Of a DNA stretch of 29,384 bases, positions 10,009-19,834 are shown one piece after another. How positions within the stretch are numbered: position 1 is the first letter of the stretch; every line of letters starts with the position of its first letter. Both the position numbers and the translations under genes were made by a program. Under the pieces are notes generated by a model, which saw only the letters and a list, made by a program, of their open reading frames with translations, was not told the DNA's origin and ran no database searches. The DNA is from Chara braunii (lineage: Eukaryota > Streptophyta > Charophyceae > Charales > Characeae). The stretch covers positions 25,651-55,034 of the forward strand of contig BFEA01001152.1 of NCBI GenBank assembly GCA_003427395.1, written 5' to 3'.

Positions 10009-10740
10009 TTAGTCTATATCTCTGCAAAAGGGGAGGCCGTTAAAACACCCCCAAAGATAGAGACCATCGTCGCTAAGTACCCTTTTCTGTTCGAGGAGCC
10101 CTCAGGAGTCGTAGACAGGGAGGTTGTCCATGCCATAAAGATCATCCCAGGTAGCAAGACACCTAAAGGGAGAATCTATAAGATGGCTTCAGCCGAGTTG
10201 AACGAACTTCGTCGGCAACTGAAAGAGCTCACAGGAAAGGCTGGGATAAGGCCTAGCACTTCCCTTTTTGGCTCACCAGTCCTGTTTGTTCCAAAGAAAG
10301 GGGGAACACTAAGGATGTGCATTGATTATAGAGGCCTCAATGCCATCACCGTTAAGAACGCAGAGCCTCTACCACGCATCGACGACCTATTGGATAGGGT
10401 GTAGGGATGTAAGTACTATACAAAGATAGACTTAAAATCCGGCCACCATCAGATTGCCATAAGACCAGAGGACCAACACAAAACCGCATTTCAGACCAGG
10501 TACGGTCTGTATGAGTTTGTGGTGATGCCCTTTGGCCTTTGCAATGCGCCGGGTACATTCCAGCACGCCATGAATAAAATCTTCCATGACTACTTAGATA
10601 AGTTCGTTGTCGTGTATCTCGACGATATACTTATCTTTAATAGAACTGTCAAGGAGCATGCTCAACATGTAGACAAGTACTTTCATTCCTCCGGCAACAC
10701 AAGTATAAGATAAACGCAGAGAAATGTGGTCGCACTCAAA
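10009..10740 (+). pseudogene. pol: Ty3/Gypsy reverse transcriptase
   Basis: The RT motifs run in order: [31 protein letters not shown] (catalytic Asp), TAFQTRYGLYEFVVMPFGL, and VYLDDILIF with the Asp pair at 10621-10626. RT copies the genomic RNA into DNA from the tRNA primer. A TAG at 10402 falls between two motifs (LLDRV-stop-GCKYYTKID), and the frame is lost near 10690, after KEHAQHVDKYF, resuming in another frame at LYLGHEVSA. The catalytic residues survive but the reading frame does not. Confidence 0.93.
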
Positions 10741-10742
10741 TC

Positions 10743-11590
10743 TTGTACTTGGGTCATGAAGTATCTGCGGACAGGATTAGGCCCGAGGATGCGAAGGTGG
10801 CTAGCATTAGGGACTGCCCACGACCCCAGTATGTGACTGAGGTTAGATCATTCTTGGGAATGTGTGGTTATTACCGCAACTTCGTAAAGAACTATAGCAC
10901 GATTGCATCTCCCTTGACTGATCTAGCTCGACTTGACACACCATGGGACTGGATCGACGAGTGTGAGGCAACTTTCAAGCATTTGAAGCATGCTCTCACG
11001 CACCATGAGGTTCTCATGGTACCTGACCTGCAAAGGCCACTTGTTGTAACCACTGATGCAAGCCAATACGTCATTGGCGCAATGCTGGCTCAGCAGGAAG
11101 AGAAAAAGTTGAGACCGGTCGAGTACATGAGCAAAAAAATGCCATCAAAGAAGTTGGAAAAGTCNACCTACGAGAGGGAACTCTACGCTCTCTACAAGGC
11201 ACTTGTCCACTGGAGGCATTATCTGTTAGGCAGGTTCTTCTATTTGAGAACTGACCATCTGACCCTCAAGTGGATCAAGACACAACCGGTTCTCTCTGAT
11301 GCACTCAAACGTTGGATTGAAGTCATAGATCAGTATGACTTCAAACTAGACTATGTGAAGGAAGAGTACAACAAGGTTGCAGATGCGTTGTCTAGAAGGG
11401 CAGATTACCTTGGTTCTCTGATTTCTGAGTTTGGCCTATCTGAGGACGTGACTGGATCTTTGGAGGAAGCCTACAAGGAAGATCCCATCACGATGGACAT
11501 CATCAACAAACTACAGGCCAAAGACAAGGCCACCACTAACGAGTTTGTGATGGTGGATGGGTTACTCTTTCTTGAGAAGGCAGGGTTTAA
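10743..11590 (+). pseudogene. pol: RT connection and RNase H domain
   Basis: The thumb/connection segment (LGHEVSADRIRPEDAKV, SFLGMCGYYRNFVKNY) leads into an RNase H domain with its acidic residues in place: TTDASQYVIGAMLAQ, TYERELYALYKAL, LRTDHLTLKW and ADALSR. It would degrade the RNA strand after minus-strand synthesis. This is the longest unbroken coding piece of the element. The N at 11165 falls just before TYERE and makes one residue unknown. Confidence 0.93.
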
Positions 11591-12817
11591 GAGATTAGTT
11601 GTTCCATCTAGAGAGATTTTGCGTAGTTTATTTTTAGGTGAGTGCCACGACGCAACGGGACATTTCGGCTACAAGAAGACTAGTGCTAAAGCCTCTACCC
11701 ATTCCTGCTGGCCCATGGCAGAGTATCTCCATGGACTTCATGGATACTCTCGTGACCAGCAAGAATGGCAAGATGCACATCTTCGTCATAGTTGATAGGT
11801 TCACTAAGTATTCTAGACTAATTGTCATGCCGGAGACTGCCAGGACTGAACATGTCATCAAGTTATTCATGGATAACTGGGTGCAGATTTTGGACTGCCC
11901 AAGACAATCGTTAGTGATAGAGATGTGCGATTCACAAGTGAGATGTGGAAGAAGGCCGCTGAACAGATGGGCAGCCAGCTGCAAATGACTTCTGGGAATC
12001 ATCCCGAAGCAAATGGGCAGGCTGAACAGATGAACCGAGTGGTGCAACTTCTGCTGAGGCATTACATTAAGCCCAGCCAGGACGACTGGGATGAGAAATT
12101 ACCTCTGCTGTACATAGCACCATCGGCGTCAGTCCTAATCAACTGCATCTGGGATGGAAGCCTAGATCTGCTCTAGACTTCCTCCTGCCTGAAAACCGAA
12201 CTGCTGCAATTCTTGGAACCATCGAATTTGGTGTCCAATATGAGAAATTGTTGCAGCAGACTGTCGAACATATCAAGAAATCTCAGGAAGCTATGATTGC
12301 TACTGAGAACAAACGTCGCCGACAGTCCACATTTCAGGTACGGGAACGTGTCTGGGTCAAGGCTAGTGAATTGGGACAGGAGTTTGGCATCTCTAGGAAA
12401 CTAATGCCTCAGTATTTCGGTCCCTGGGAAGTCTTAGACATTGTGGGGAATGATTTGGATGGTCCCTCGTACGTCATTCGTATCCCTGGTCACTTACGCA
12501 CTTACCCTGTTTTTCACGCCTCCAAGCTTGCACATTTCGCTGAGACAGCACAGTTCCCATCACAGAGATCTATGTTGCCCCCAACCATGGATGGCCACGT
12601 GGACGTCGACGACATTCTGGATCACAGAGACACGCCTGTTCCCAAGCCACCTGGCAGGGGAAGACCTCCCAAACCTGCGAGGTAGTACAGAGTACATTTC
12701 AGGCATCATACTGATCCGAAGGAAGATCGATGGATTTCAAGGGAGGAACTTGTCAAGACAGCTCCTCAGATCGTGGCAAATTATGAGAAGAAACTGAAGG
12801 GGAAGGCAGTAGCATGA
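11591..12817 (+). pseudogene. pol: Integrase with GPY/F and chromodomain-like tail
   Basis: The N-terminal zinc finger keeps its two histidines (ECHDATGHFGYKKT), but the frame and sequence jump near 11690 straight to PLPIPAGPWQSISMDFMD, so the cysteine pair appears deleted. The DDE core is spread over two frames: MDFMD (first Asp), SDRDVRF (second) and NGQAEQ (Glu). Another shift near 12130 leads to frame 2, which holds LMPQYFGPWEVLDIVG (GPY/F) and YPVFHASKLAHF. After a TAG at 12683 the frame continues YRVHFRHHTDPKEDRW and ends at TGA 12815-12817. That tail resembles the chromodomain of chromoviruses, which targets integration to marked chromatin. Confidence 0.88.
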
Positions 12818-12837
12818 AGCATCTCAGCGGACTTTCG

Positions 12838-12855
12838 AAGCTAAGGGGGATGGAA
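12838..12855 (+). other. Polypurine tract
   Basis: AAGCTAAGGGGGATGGAA lies immediately upstream of the 3' LTR. Its G-rich purine run is where plus-strand DNA synthesis is primed. Confidence 0.75.
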
Positions 12856-14047
12856 TGTGAGGAACAAGCCCTCATGGGGCCCGATCAGACATCACATTGT
12901 TCTGGGCTAAGCCCCCCGGCAAGCCGAAGTGCCCGCCCTAAGTGAAGGCGGGCCTGAATATTCGTCAGAGGCAAAATTCGACATTTCCATATGTGGGTAT
13001 TCAGGCTCTCGCAGCATGCCAGTTGGTTGGGTAGACGCGTGAGCCTCACATTTCTGTGTCATACAGTTGGCCCGGGCCTTGACAGTTGCGTCTGGGCACA
13101 CATACACAAAGCAGGGCCGATACATTGGGAAGCAGGCCTTCGGCCTTGGAAAAAGCAGTAGTGCCAACACACCTGCCTGGGACTGCTGCACAGATGCAGC
13201 AAACAGCCCAAGTCCAGAGACTCAGGCCGTGCCTAACTGTAAAGGGCCCAGGCCCTCAACTGTAGTCTTGGGCCTGGGCACAGGGTCTGGGACCCAACCA
13301 GAAGCTACTGGAAGCTTCCAGCCAGGCCTCACGCAGCATCCAGGAGGCTGCCACTTCCACAAAAGGAGTGAGGCAGCCCAGGCCAGGCATTCTGGCCAGT
13401 GCTGGCAATGCGGAAGTGCTGCTGCGCTCTCGCTTGATGCTGCGGTGCTGCCAAGGGCGCTGCCGGGGCGCGTAGAGGTGAAGTGGGGCACTGCAGGGCA
13501 GCGGGGCGCAGGCGGCCATAGCCGGGCTGCTGGGCGCCAGGGGGTAATGCGGGCGATTGAGTGGTCTTCAGGGAAGGAGGCGAGTNCAGCGGGGCGCAGG
13601 CGGCCATAGCCGGGCTGCTGGGCGCCAGGGGGTAATGCGGGCGATTGAGTGGTCTTCAGGGAAGGAGGCGAGTGTGGGGTAATCAAGGTCTGATTGAGGG
13701 TGACGAGATACGTACCTGGTACATGAAGAGAGGTCGGTGATGGTGTTGGCAGTCATGTACATTGGTCTTCGTGAGTCGAAGTGATCCTGTTGCGTGAACT
13801 AGCTGTAGGTAGGATAGTCAGGTAGAGTAGGCTGGGCGCTGAGCGCCAGACAGAGCAGAGCGACTTTGGATACTGTGTTGGTGTGGCCTATGGGCTTGAA
13901 CATTGGCTCATTACTTCATTGTATTGCTCTATATGGATGGTTTTCTCGGTGCATTTGTACTCTCTGCTTGGGACACGACTACTTGGACAGCAGTGTGATT
14001 TCGCAACTTGGTTTCATGTATATATGCTCACACTCATATTCCTTGCA
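12856..14047 (+). repeat. 3' LTR (1192 bp as assembled, about 1104 bp real)
   Basis: Matches the 5' LTR end to end. It has a 21-bp segment absent from the 5' LTR, containing the perfect palindrome CTGGAAGCTTCCAG (13308-13321), and an 87-bp duplication around a single N that is probably an assembly error. Removing the N and one copy gives 1104 bp, which equals 1083 plus 21. The stem-loop GCCCGCC-CTAAGTGAA-GGCGGGC (12931-12953) is perfect here. Confidence 0.95.
13499..13673 (+). other. 87-bp duplication flanking a single N (assembly artefact)
   Basis: Bases 13499-13585 and 13587-13673 are the same sequence, separated by N at 13586. The 5' LTR has this segment once. Contig ends joined without merging their overlap would produce this. 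Confidence 0.85.
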
Positions 14048-15546
14048 GAAGCCCCTGGACAAGAAACTCGAGTACTTCAATGAGATGTGCCTGAATCACC
14101 TTTCAAGTGACCAGGCACTGTCTTCTTATATCTGAAGTCACAGTTATGGGAGAAGACGTATGCACAGGCTAAGGGTCAGGAAAATGGCCATTCAGGCCTT
14201 CAATGTCAATGTGTTGGGAAAAACTGAGGTGACGTTCTACCATGAACTAAGATTCAAGAAGACTCAGGATAGAATTTGAGAGGAAGATTGAGAAAAAGTA
14301 TGCCCAGGCTCACGGGCGAGGAATCTGGTCAAGTTTTTTCCTTGTAGGATTTTGAATTTGGACGGAAGAGGAGTTAAAATAGGGCCAACATGGGTCTCCG
14401 AAGGGGTAAGGGATTGAACTTCCTCTTTTCGGAAGCGCAGATCACAGCCCTCTTCAAAAGAGTCTTGACTCTGGTGTGCGCTTCATACCAGATTCACCTC
14501 AAGAGTCAAAACTAGATTTTCAGGCATCAGATGTGGGAACAGGGCCCAATGTGGGCTTCCGAGGTATGTACCTCAAGACTCTCCACTTTTCCGAGGACTA
14601 ATAACTACGCAAGAAAGATTAGAGGAAGAGAGAATGGAAGAAGGAGAGAGTGAGAGGGAGTGGAGACAATTATCAGAAGTATCTCACAGCGCAATGTACT
14701 ACTCCTTAAGGGAACAGATCTTTTGAGAGCTTGATTTACTGGATCAAGTTTGTCCGAGAGAAATTGGACTAGGAGGGAGGGAGAAGAAAGAGAGAGGAGG
14801 TAGGAGAGTTGAGAATTATAAGCTTGAAAAGGTTTTGTGTCTTGAGTCCAGACCGTTGTAAGACCTGAACCGTTTGATTCAAACTGGCAATGGGTAGAGG
14901 GGAGGTGGAAAGAAAAACCCTGCTTCGGAAGATCCAAAGCAGGGCACTTTCACAAGGTAGCGGTGAGTTTCAAGGATGAAACTGGCCTACATTGTAGGTG
15001 ACATACGAAGGCATAGCCCTAGCAAAAACTAGAGGTTCTCCCTTCCCGGTGCTTCCCCCTTCCCGATGCTTCCCCCTTCCGGATGCTAATCTAGACGTAC
15101 TCCAAAATTTCCCTGATGTGCACAGACAACTCAACAAAAGATATAGCTCACTGCTTGCTGACATGCCAAGGGACCTCGTTCTTGGTTGATGCTAAATGGT
15201 TGTGGCTCTCCCTCTCTACCTCGCCGCCCTCCCCCCCCCTCCTTCTCTCACCCTGATCACCATCCTACTCTCTCTGTCAAACTTGCGATTACCTGAAACG
15301 GAGGGAAGAAGATTTGGTTCCTCCGACTCAGGAAAGTCGCAAGAAAGAGCAGAAGCAGTGACCTGATCAGAATTGATGGAAATGCTGGAAAATGAAATTT
15401 GATGCAGATGAAAGACAATCAAACAGGCACTCAAGGTCAGGCCAGATAAACTCACAGCTAGTGCAGTCAGACTCGTTTTCAAACACACTTTTCTCACATG
15501 TAAACAGTAACGCAGCATACTGGCGACATGCGCCCACTCAAACTCA
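14048..15546. other. Degenerate sequence, no gene recognised
   Basis: Right after the retroelement, a frame reads KPLDKKLEYFNEMCLNHLSSD and ends at TGA 14133. Removing the element and one GAAG would join it to the left flank in an open frame (KPKSILGNSRK), so the element may have landed in an older coding-like sequence. Further pieces (QLWEKTYAQAKGQE, FERKIEKKYAQAHG) lie in shifting frames. From 14600 the strand is GA-rich, and from 15190 to 15260 it is pyrimidine-rich. I recognise no family. Confidence 0.35.
15040..15087 (+). repeat. 17-bp tandem repeat, about 2.8 copies
   Basis: The unit CCCTTCCCGATGCTTCC repeats at 15040, 15057 and 15074 with one or two changes per copy. Confidence 0.85.
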
Positions 15547-16076
15547 NNNNNNNNNNNNNNNNNNNNNNNNNNNNNNNNNNNNNNNNNNNNNNNNNNNNNN
15601 NNNNNNNNNNNNNNNNNNNNNNNNNNNNNNNNNNNNNNNNNNNNNNNNNNNNNNNNNNNNNNNNNNNNNNNNNNNNNNNNNNNNNNNNNNNNNNNNNNNN
15701 NNNNNNNNNNNNNNNNNNNNNNNNNNNNNNNNNNNNNNNNNNNNNNNNNNNNNNNNNNNNNNNNNNNNNNNNNNNNNNNNNNNNNNNNNNNNNNNNNNNN
15801 NNNNNNNNNNNNNNNNNNNNNNNNNNNNNNNNNNNNNNNNNNNNNNNNNNNNNNNNNNNNNNNNNNNNNNNNNNNNNNNNNNNNNNNNNNNNNNNNNNNN
15901 NNNNNNNNNNNNNNNNNNNNNNNNNNNNNNNNNNNNNNNNNNNNNNNNNNNNNNNNNNNNNNNNNNNNNNNNNNNNNNNNNNNNNNNNNNNNNNNNNNNN
16001 NNNNNNNNNNNNNNNNNNNNNNNNNNNNNNNNNNNNNNNNNNNNNNNNNNNNNNNNNNNNNNNNNNNNNNNNNNNN
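15547..16076. other. Assembly gap (530 N)
   Basis: A continuous run of N. Open frames that appear to cross it are meaningless. Confidence 1.
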
Positions 16077-16104
16077 TACTTGGACTCCTACCTTACAGGT
16101 CTAC

Positions 16105-16237
16105 AGTTCGAATCTCCCTACAGCCTACAACCTACGGCGACCTACTTACCACTGGATATCGTGCAGGTCACGGGTTCAACTCCAGGGAACTGTGCAGATA
16201 CTGTACACAGGTAAGCTGAGGTCAAAGGATCGACCCC
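16105..16237 (+). repeat. Three T-arm / box-B-like motifs
   Basis: AGTTCGAATCT (16105-16115), GGTTCAACTCC (16173-16183) and GGATCGACCCC (16227-16237) each resemble the pol III box B consensus GGTTCGANTCC, and each follows an AGGTC(T/A) a few bases upstream. Their T-stems pair only over two or three positions and I find no matching acceptor stems, so these are not intact tRNA genes. They may be tRNA-derived relics such as a SINE head. Confidence 0.2.
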
Positions 16238-16249
16238 TGGGATCTGCAT

Positions 16250-17587
16250 CGGCTACTGCCAAAGGTGAAAACTGTTTCACTAGGAAGAGAGCCTTCTGTA
16301 AAGTTTGGTTGCTTTGAGGCAAAATCGCCACGATAGACGCTAACAAGCCGAGATGGAAGAAATGGCATGCTCCATGAAGGAACAACAATTGACAGTCACT
16401 GACGGGCACAACAACTAATCAGCCTTGAAAGCATGGATGCTACAGGAGGTTGATAGGACATTTTGACTTCAAGTACACAACCCCACTATACTGCAGCAGC
16501 CTGATCCTTCAGAGATTCTTGCTACTCGAGACAATCTGATAGTCACAGGCTCCCAGCACAGCTGCAACTGAGAGGAACCTAAGAAGGAATAGGCTATCTG
16601 ACAGTAAATCCTGTCTTTCAGGGAGTAATCAATGTTGTTAAGGGTTCCTTACAGCCTTAACGGAAGGAAACGTGGTTGTTACAAACTGTGTATTTTGACC
16701 AAATTTGTCGGTGGAAAGGAACTGAACTGATAATTCCCAGAATGGACATGAAGCCAGGACCAGAGGGACCTGTTTTTACTAGGGAAAAAAGGATCTCGAG
16801 GTGGCAGAAAGCATTTCGACTCTTCAGGGCAAAGGGTTGATTTTGCTCTAGGAGGTTGTCCACACTCAATGGACAACTCCTAGGTGGCAAGGTACTAGAA
16901 ATGGTATTGCCAACCAAACAAAGGTGGGGCCTTTTGAGCGGAAAACGGACAAAACCCGTCCTTTTCTAACTTCAAGACCAGATTCATGTATCCAAGATCA
17001 AAATATAACTTCCAAACCCAATGAATTGTGTGGAAAAGGAGGCAAGGTAGAACCTTTCCTCCCAAAAATGAAAATCCGCCCTCGATCAAGAGTCGAGGGC
17101 TGTCTTAGGTAGGAAGCTATCTCAGCTGAAACAACAGCAAACAACACATGTTCGTGAAGGAGAAGCCATAGCCATCAATGCCCATCATCACCGTTGTTGT
17201 TAGCCATTGATTATTAGAAATTACTTGTGCACGGGTTTGCACAAGTGATTGCACTCCGAATAGCTGTCAAAGGTGAATTTTCACCAATGGACAGCCCTCT
17301 CCTTACCCTACAGTCAGAAAAGGGAGACCTGGAGCAAAAGAACAAGACTTTGGCTTGTCTTTTACCTTGGATCTCCTGTAATCGTGACTCGTGACAGATA
17401 ACTTGGACACTAGTCTGAGATGCCTTTCTTCCTATAAAGGCAAGGGAAGATACCCCAGTTGTCCTCGCTTGGCTGGGAGCTACCTTTGACTATGCTGCTA
17501 TGCTGTTTGAGGGAATCTATTAGAGAGGAGGCCAATAAATGAGTGTGAGGCTGAAGGGACTCTTGAGGATGTGGGTTTGAAGGTGAG
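16250..17587. other. Unrecognised sequence with two perfect hairpins
   Basis: No gene was recognised. Two clean inverted repeats stand out: GCCCTCGA-TCAAGAG-TCGAGGGC at 17078-17100 and ACTTGTGC-ACGGGTTT-GCACAAGT at 17223-17246. Coding-like runs are short and in changing frames. Confidence 0.4.
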
Positions 17588-18290
17588 CTACATTGAGAGT
17601 AAGGGAGTGACTCTTACTCTCGTCATCCCTTCCATCTTCCTTCTCCTATGATACTCCGTTAAGGACACCTGCACTTGGCTCGGCCTCCGAGTGGCTGGTA
17701 CCTGAGAGGAGGTTGTCGCTTGGGTTAGGAATGTAGGCGTGCTCCCGGCTATGGGACAGTTTCCTGACGAGCGGTTGCTCAGGACTATGGTACAAAGACC
17801 CACGATGAGTAGGTTTGGAAGCTAAGACCCCTTTAACTACTTGCTCATCCAGGCTAATGACCTTCAACCCCTCCACTAGATGGAGTTCTCTCCCGAAATG
17901 CTTTTCGAATGGCATGACACTGTAAAGAGTGACCTCACGCCTCAACAATGTGACATACTGGCCATGGGTAGGAGATACGTGGCGCATCTTTGTGCCTTTT
18001 ATTGACGTCATGAGTACCTTCATGGACCCACCTTACTACATCCAGTGTCGCTGCTGTCCGACCACAACACCCCGCTCATGGGGCCGCTCCCTAGAGACGC
18101 TGAGGAGGCCTCCTTTGCTCATGCAGACGCTTGAGGATTGGACGAGTGTGTTTTGGTTTCTCCAAAAAAACTACAGGGCGTGGCTTTCATCTAGAATGTG
18201 CATGGCAGGGCGCATCTCTCTGAAAAGACGAAGAGGCACATGCATGCTTGAACCTGTGCCTGTGCATATTTGACTCGGATCAATTAGGCG
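17588..18290 (+). pseudogene. Coding-like remnant, unrecognised
   Basis: A plus-strand frame from 17880 reads EFSPEMLFEWHDTVKSDL, then GRRYVAHLCAFY, stop, RHEYLHGPTLLHP, and continues with plausible protein composition through further stops (18006 TGA, then others to about 18285). The minus strand also has an open 125-codon stretch at 17646-18023, so the true strand is uncertain. I do not recognise a family. A decayed transposon gene is the likeliest explanation. Confidence 0.25.
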
Positions 18291-18635
18291 GCTGAACCGT
18301 CGGAATCCTCCAAGGGGCTATCAGACGCTATCTTGAATGGGGTAAAACCCAAAAGACCGGTATACTGTAGCACCACTAACCACCAAAAGGGTGGCATTTG
18401 CTTGCCCCCATGATACCACTGTCATGTGTCACGAGGGACAGTGTAAGTAACCTCGAATCGCGCACTTGCTCATGCGAGGCTCTGAGCGAAATGGTTGGGC
18501 CGTAGTAACAATGGCTAAGCGACCAAACAGCTCACAACTTACAGATATGCAAGAGATGCTGGGCTAGGCGCACTTTGACCCAACAAAGAAGATCAGACTC
18601 AGAAGGAACCCCCTTGAACTGCTTGCATTTGAATG

Positions 18636-18812
18636 AAGCTCTCACCCCCACCCCTGTTTGCTTGCTGAGTCTAAAAGGAAGACAAACACGAGCTAAGGAA
18701 TTTTGCTAATCTCACTTTGAATATTAAGCTCTCACCCCCACCTTCGTTTGCTTGCTAAGACTCAAAGGAAGAAGACGAAATGAACTAAGGAATTTTGCTA
18801 CTCCCACTTGAA
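18636..18812 (+). repeat. ~90-bp tandem duplication
   Basis: AAGCTCTCACCCCCACC...GTTTGCTTGCT...CTAAGGAATTTTGCTA appears at 18636 and again at 18726, with scattered changes. The flanks (18291-18635 and 18813-19017) hold nothing that I recognise. Confidence 0.8.
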
Positions 18813-19017
18813 GGTTAACTGCCTACACGTACCCCAAAAACTCAGGCAAGCATTAGCTTCAAAGGGCGGGAACCAAACTGGGGGTTACCTCATTTGGCTG
18901 CAGAGGTGTGGGATCATCCCAAATCCCTCTCGGAGTTAGCAGTGACAACTAAAAATAACAGTATGTTTCACCACTTGAAAAACAAACACGCAGCTCGTTT
19001 ACGACCGCAACTTCGGG

Positions 19018-19174
19018 GAAGTACTGGGGTGCTGTTTCGCTGGATATCCATACAGGAAAAAATGGGGGTGCTGTTTCACTGGATAATAGTGGATATCCAT
19101 CCAGGAAAAATGGGCCTCACATGCGATCCGTTTTGCCTGGATGAATATCCAGCGAAATGGTGCCCTGGTACTTC
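19018..19174. mobile_element. Small fold-back (MITE-like) element with nested inverted repeats
   Basis: The outer arms, 19018-19051 and 19141-19174, match in 27 of 34 positions as an inverted repeat (both end in GAAGTAC and share TTTCGCTGGATAT). A second pair sits inside: 19091-19109 (GGATATCCATCCAGGAAAA) and 19131-19150. All seven mismatches between the outer arms are transitions, and six of them form three TG/CA pairs, as expected when ancestral CpG sites decay differently in each arm. No coding sequence is inside. A structured non-coding element or an old MITE are the main options. Confidence 0.6.
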
Positions 19175-19834
19175 CTGAGAGTCGTAGCTGTATACGAGCC
19201 ATGACTCTGGAAAAATAGCTGGGAAACTGGTGGTTTAATCAGATCTTGCCATGAAGATGCCAATGATGAATGTTAGGTGTGACCACGTAGTCAGATCTTG
19301 TCGGAGTGGGCGGTCTTCGGGCTGCGGTTGGTCTGTGCCTTGGGTGTGTTGAGGGATTAAGGATGTGTGATCTCTGCTCAATCAATTTGTTTGAGGAGAT
19401 TGAAAGCATCCTTATGAAGAACTTGTTGTTGACATGTGTGTTTACCTGCGAAATTTGGTTGTGGATTATGTTGTCTATTTGTCACAACAGGTCGAGGGTT
19501 CTCACGACGGTGTGAAACCACGACTTCAGAAGGATGAGATCCATTTCACACATTCCAAGTGGTTATCACAGTCAGAAGCTGCAGAAACAGGTCTGTATTT
19601 GGCCAAGTAAATGCCACAAATCATGTCCTAATTTCTCCTAAACCATGCTTGTATAGCATCAAATTCAGAATCGTGTCAAGCAGAGGTAAATCCATCCTTT
19701 TTAGGAAGTAAAGTAATCAATGCTGCCGTCTCAGGGTCCTCTGGCCATCACGGGAGGAACTGTTGAGTGGGTACACTTATAAGGGGAGCTGGACCCGGTT
19801 TTCATCATATAAAGCAAATGAATGATGAATAAAT
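19175..19834. other. Nothing recognised
   Basis: AT-rich sequence with only short open frames. I see no repeat, RNA gene or gene fragment with protein-like composition. Confidence 0.4.

Larger units (their letters stand above)
5123..14047 (+). mobile_element. Full-length Ty3/Gypsy LTR retrotransposon, defective
   Basis: The order LTR, primer-binding site, gag, protease, RT, RNase H, integrase, polypurine tract, LTR is complete and in Ty3/Gypsy order. The integrase ends in a GPY/F module and a chromodomain-like tail, as in chromoviruses. The element is bordered by GAAG at 5119-5122 and 14048-14051, a 4-bp target-site duplication. Five or more in-frame stops, at least four frameshifts, loss of the protease aspartate and an integrase deletion make it non-autonomous. 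The two LTRs differ by roughly 5% over their first ~450 bases by eye, so the insertion is old. Two isolated N characters (11165 and 13586) mark uncertain sequence. Confidence 0.95.

Noticed and set aside
15392-16219. Open frames spanning the N run
   Set aside because: They consist almost entirely of unknown residues.
16081-16250. Intact tRNA genes
   Set aside because: T-loop-like motifs are present, but T-stems pair over only 2-3 bp and no acceptor stems could be matched.
18636-18812. CRISPR-like array in the direct repeats (also 15040-15087 and 27837-28000)
   Set aside because: Too few copies, no uniform repeat-spacer pattern, and a eukaryotic context.
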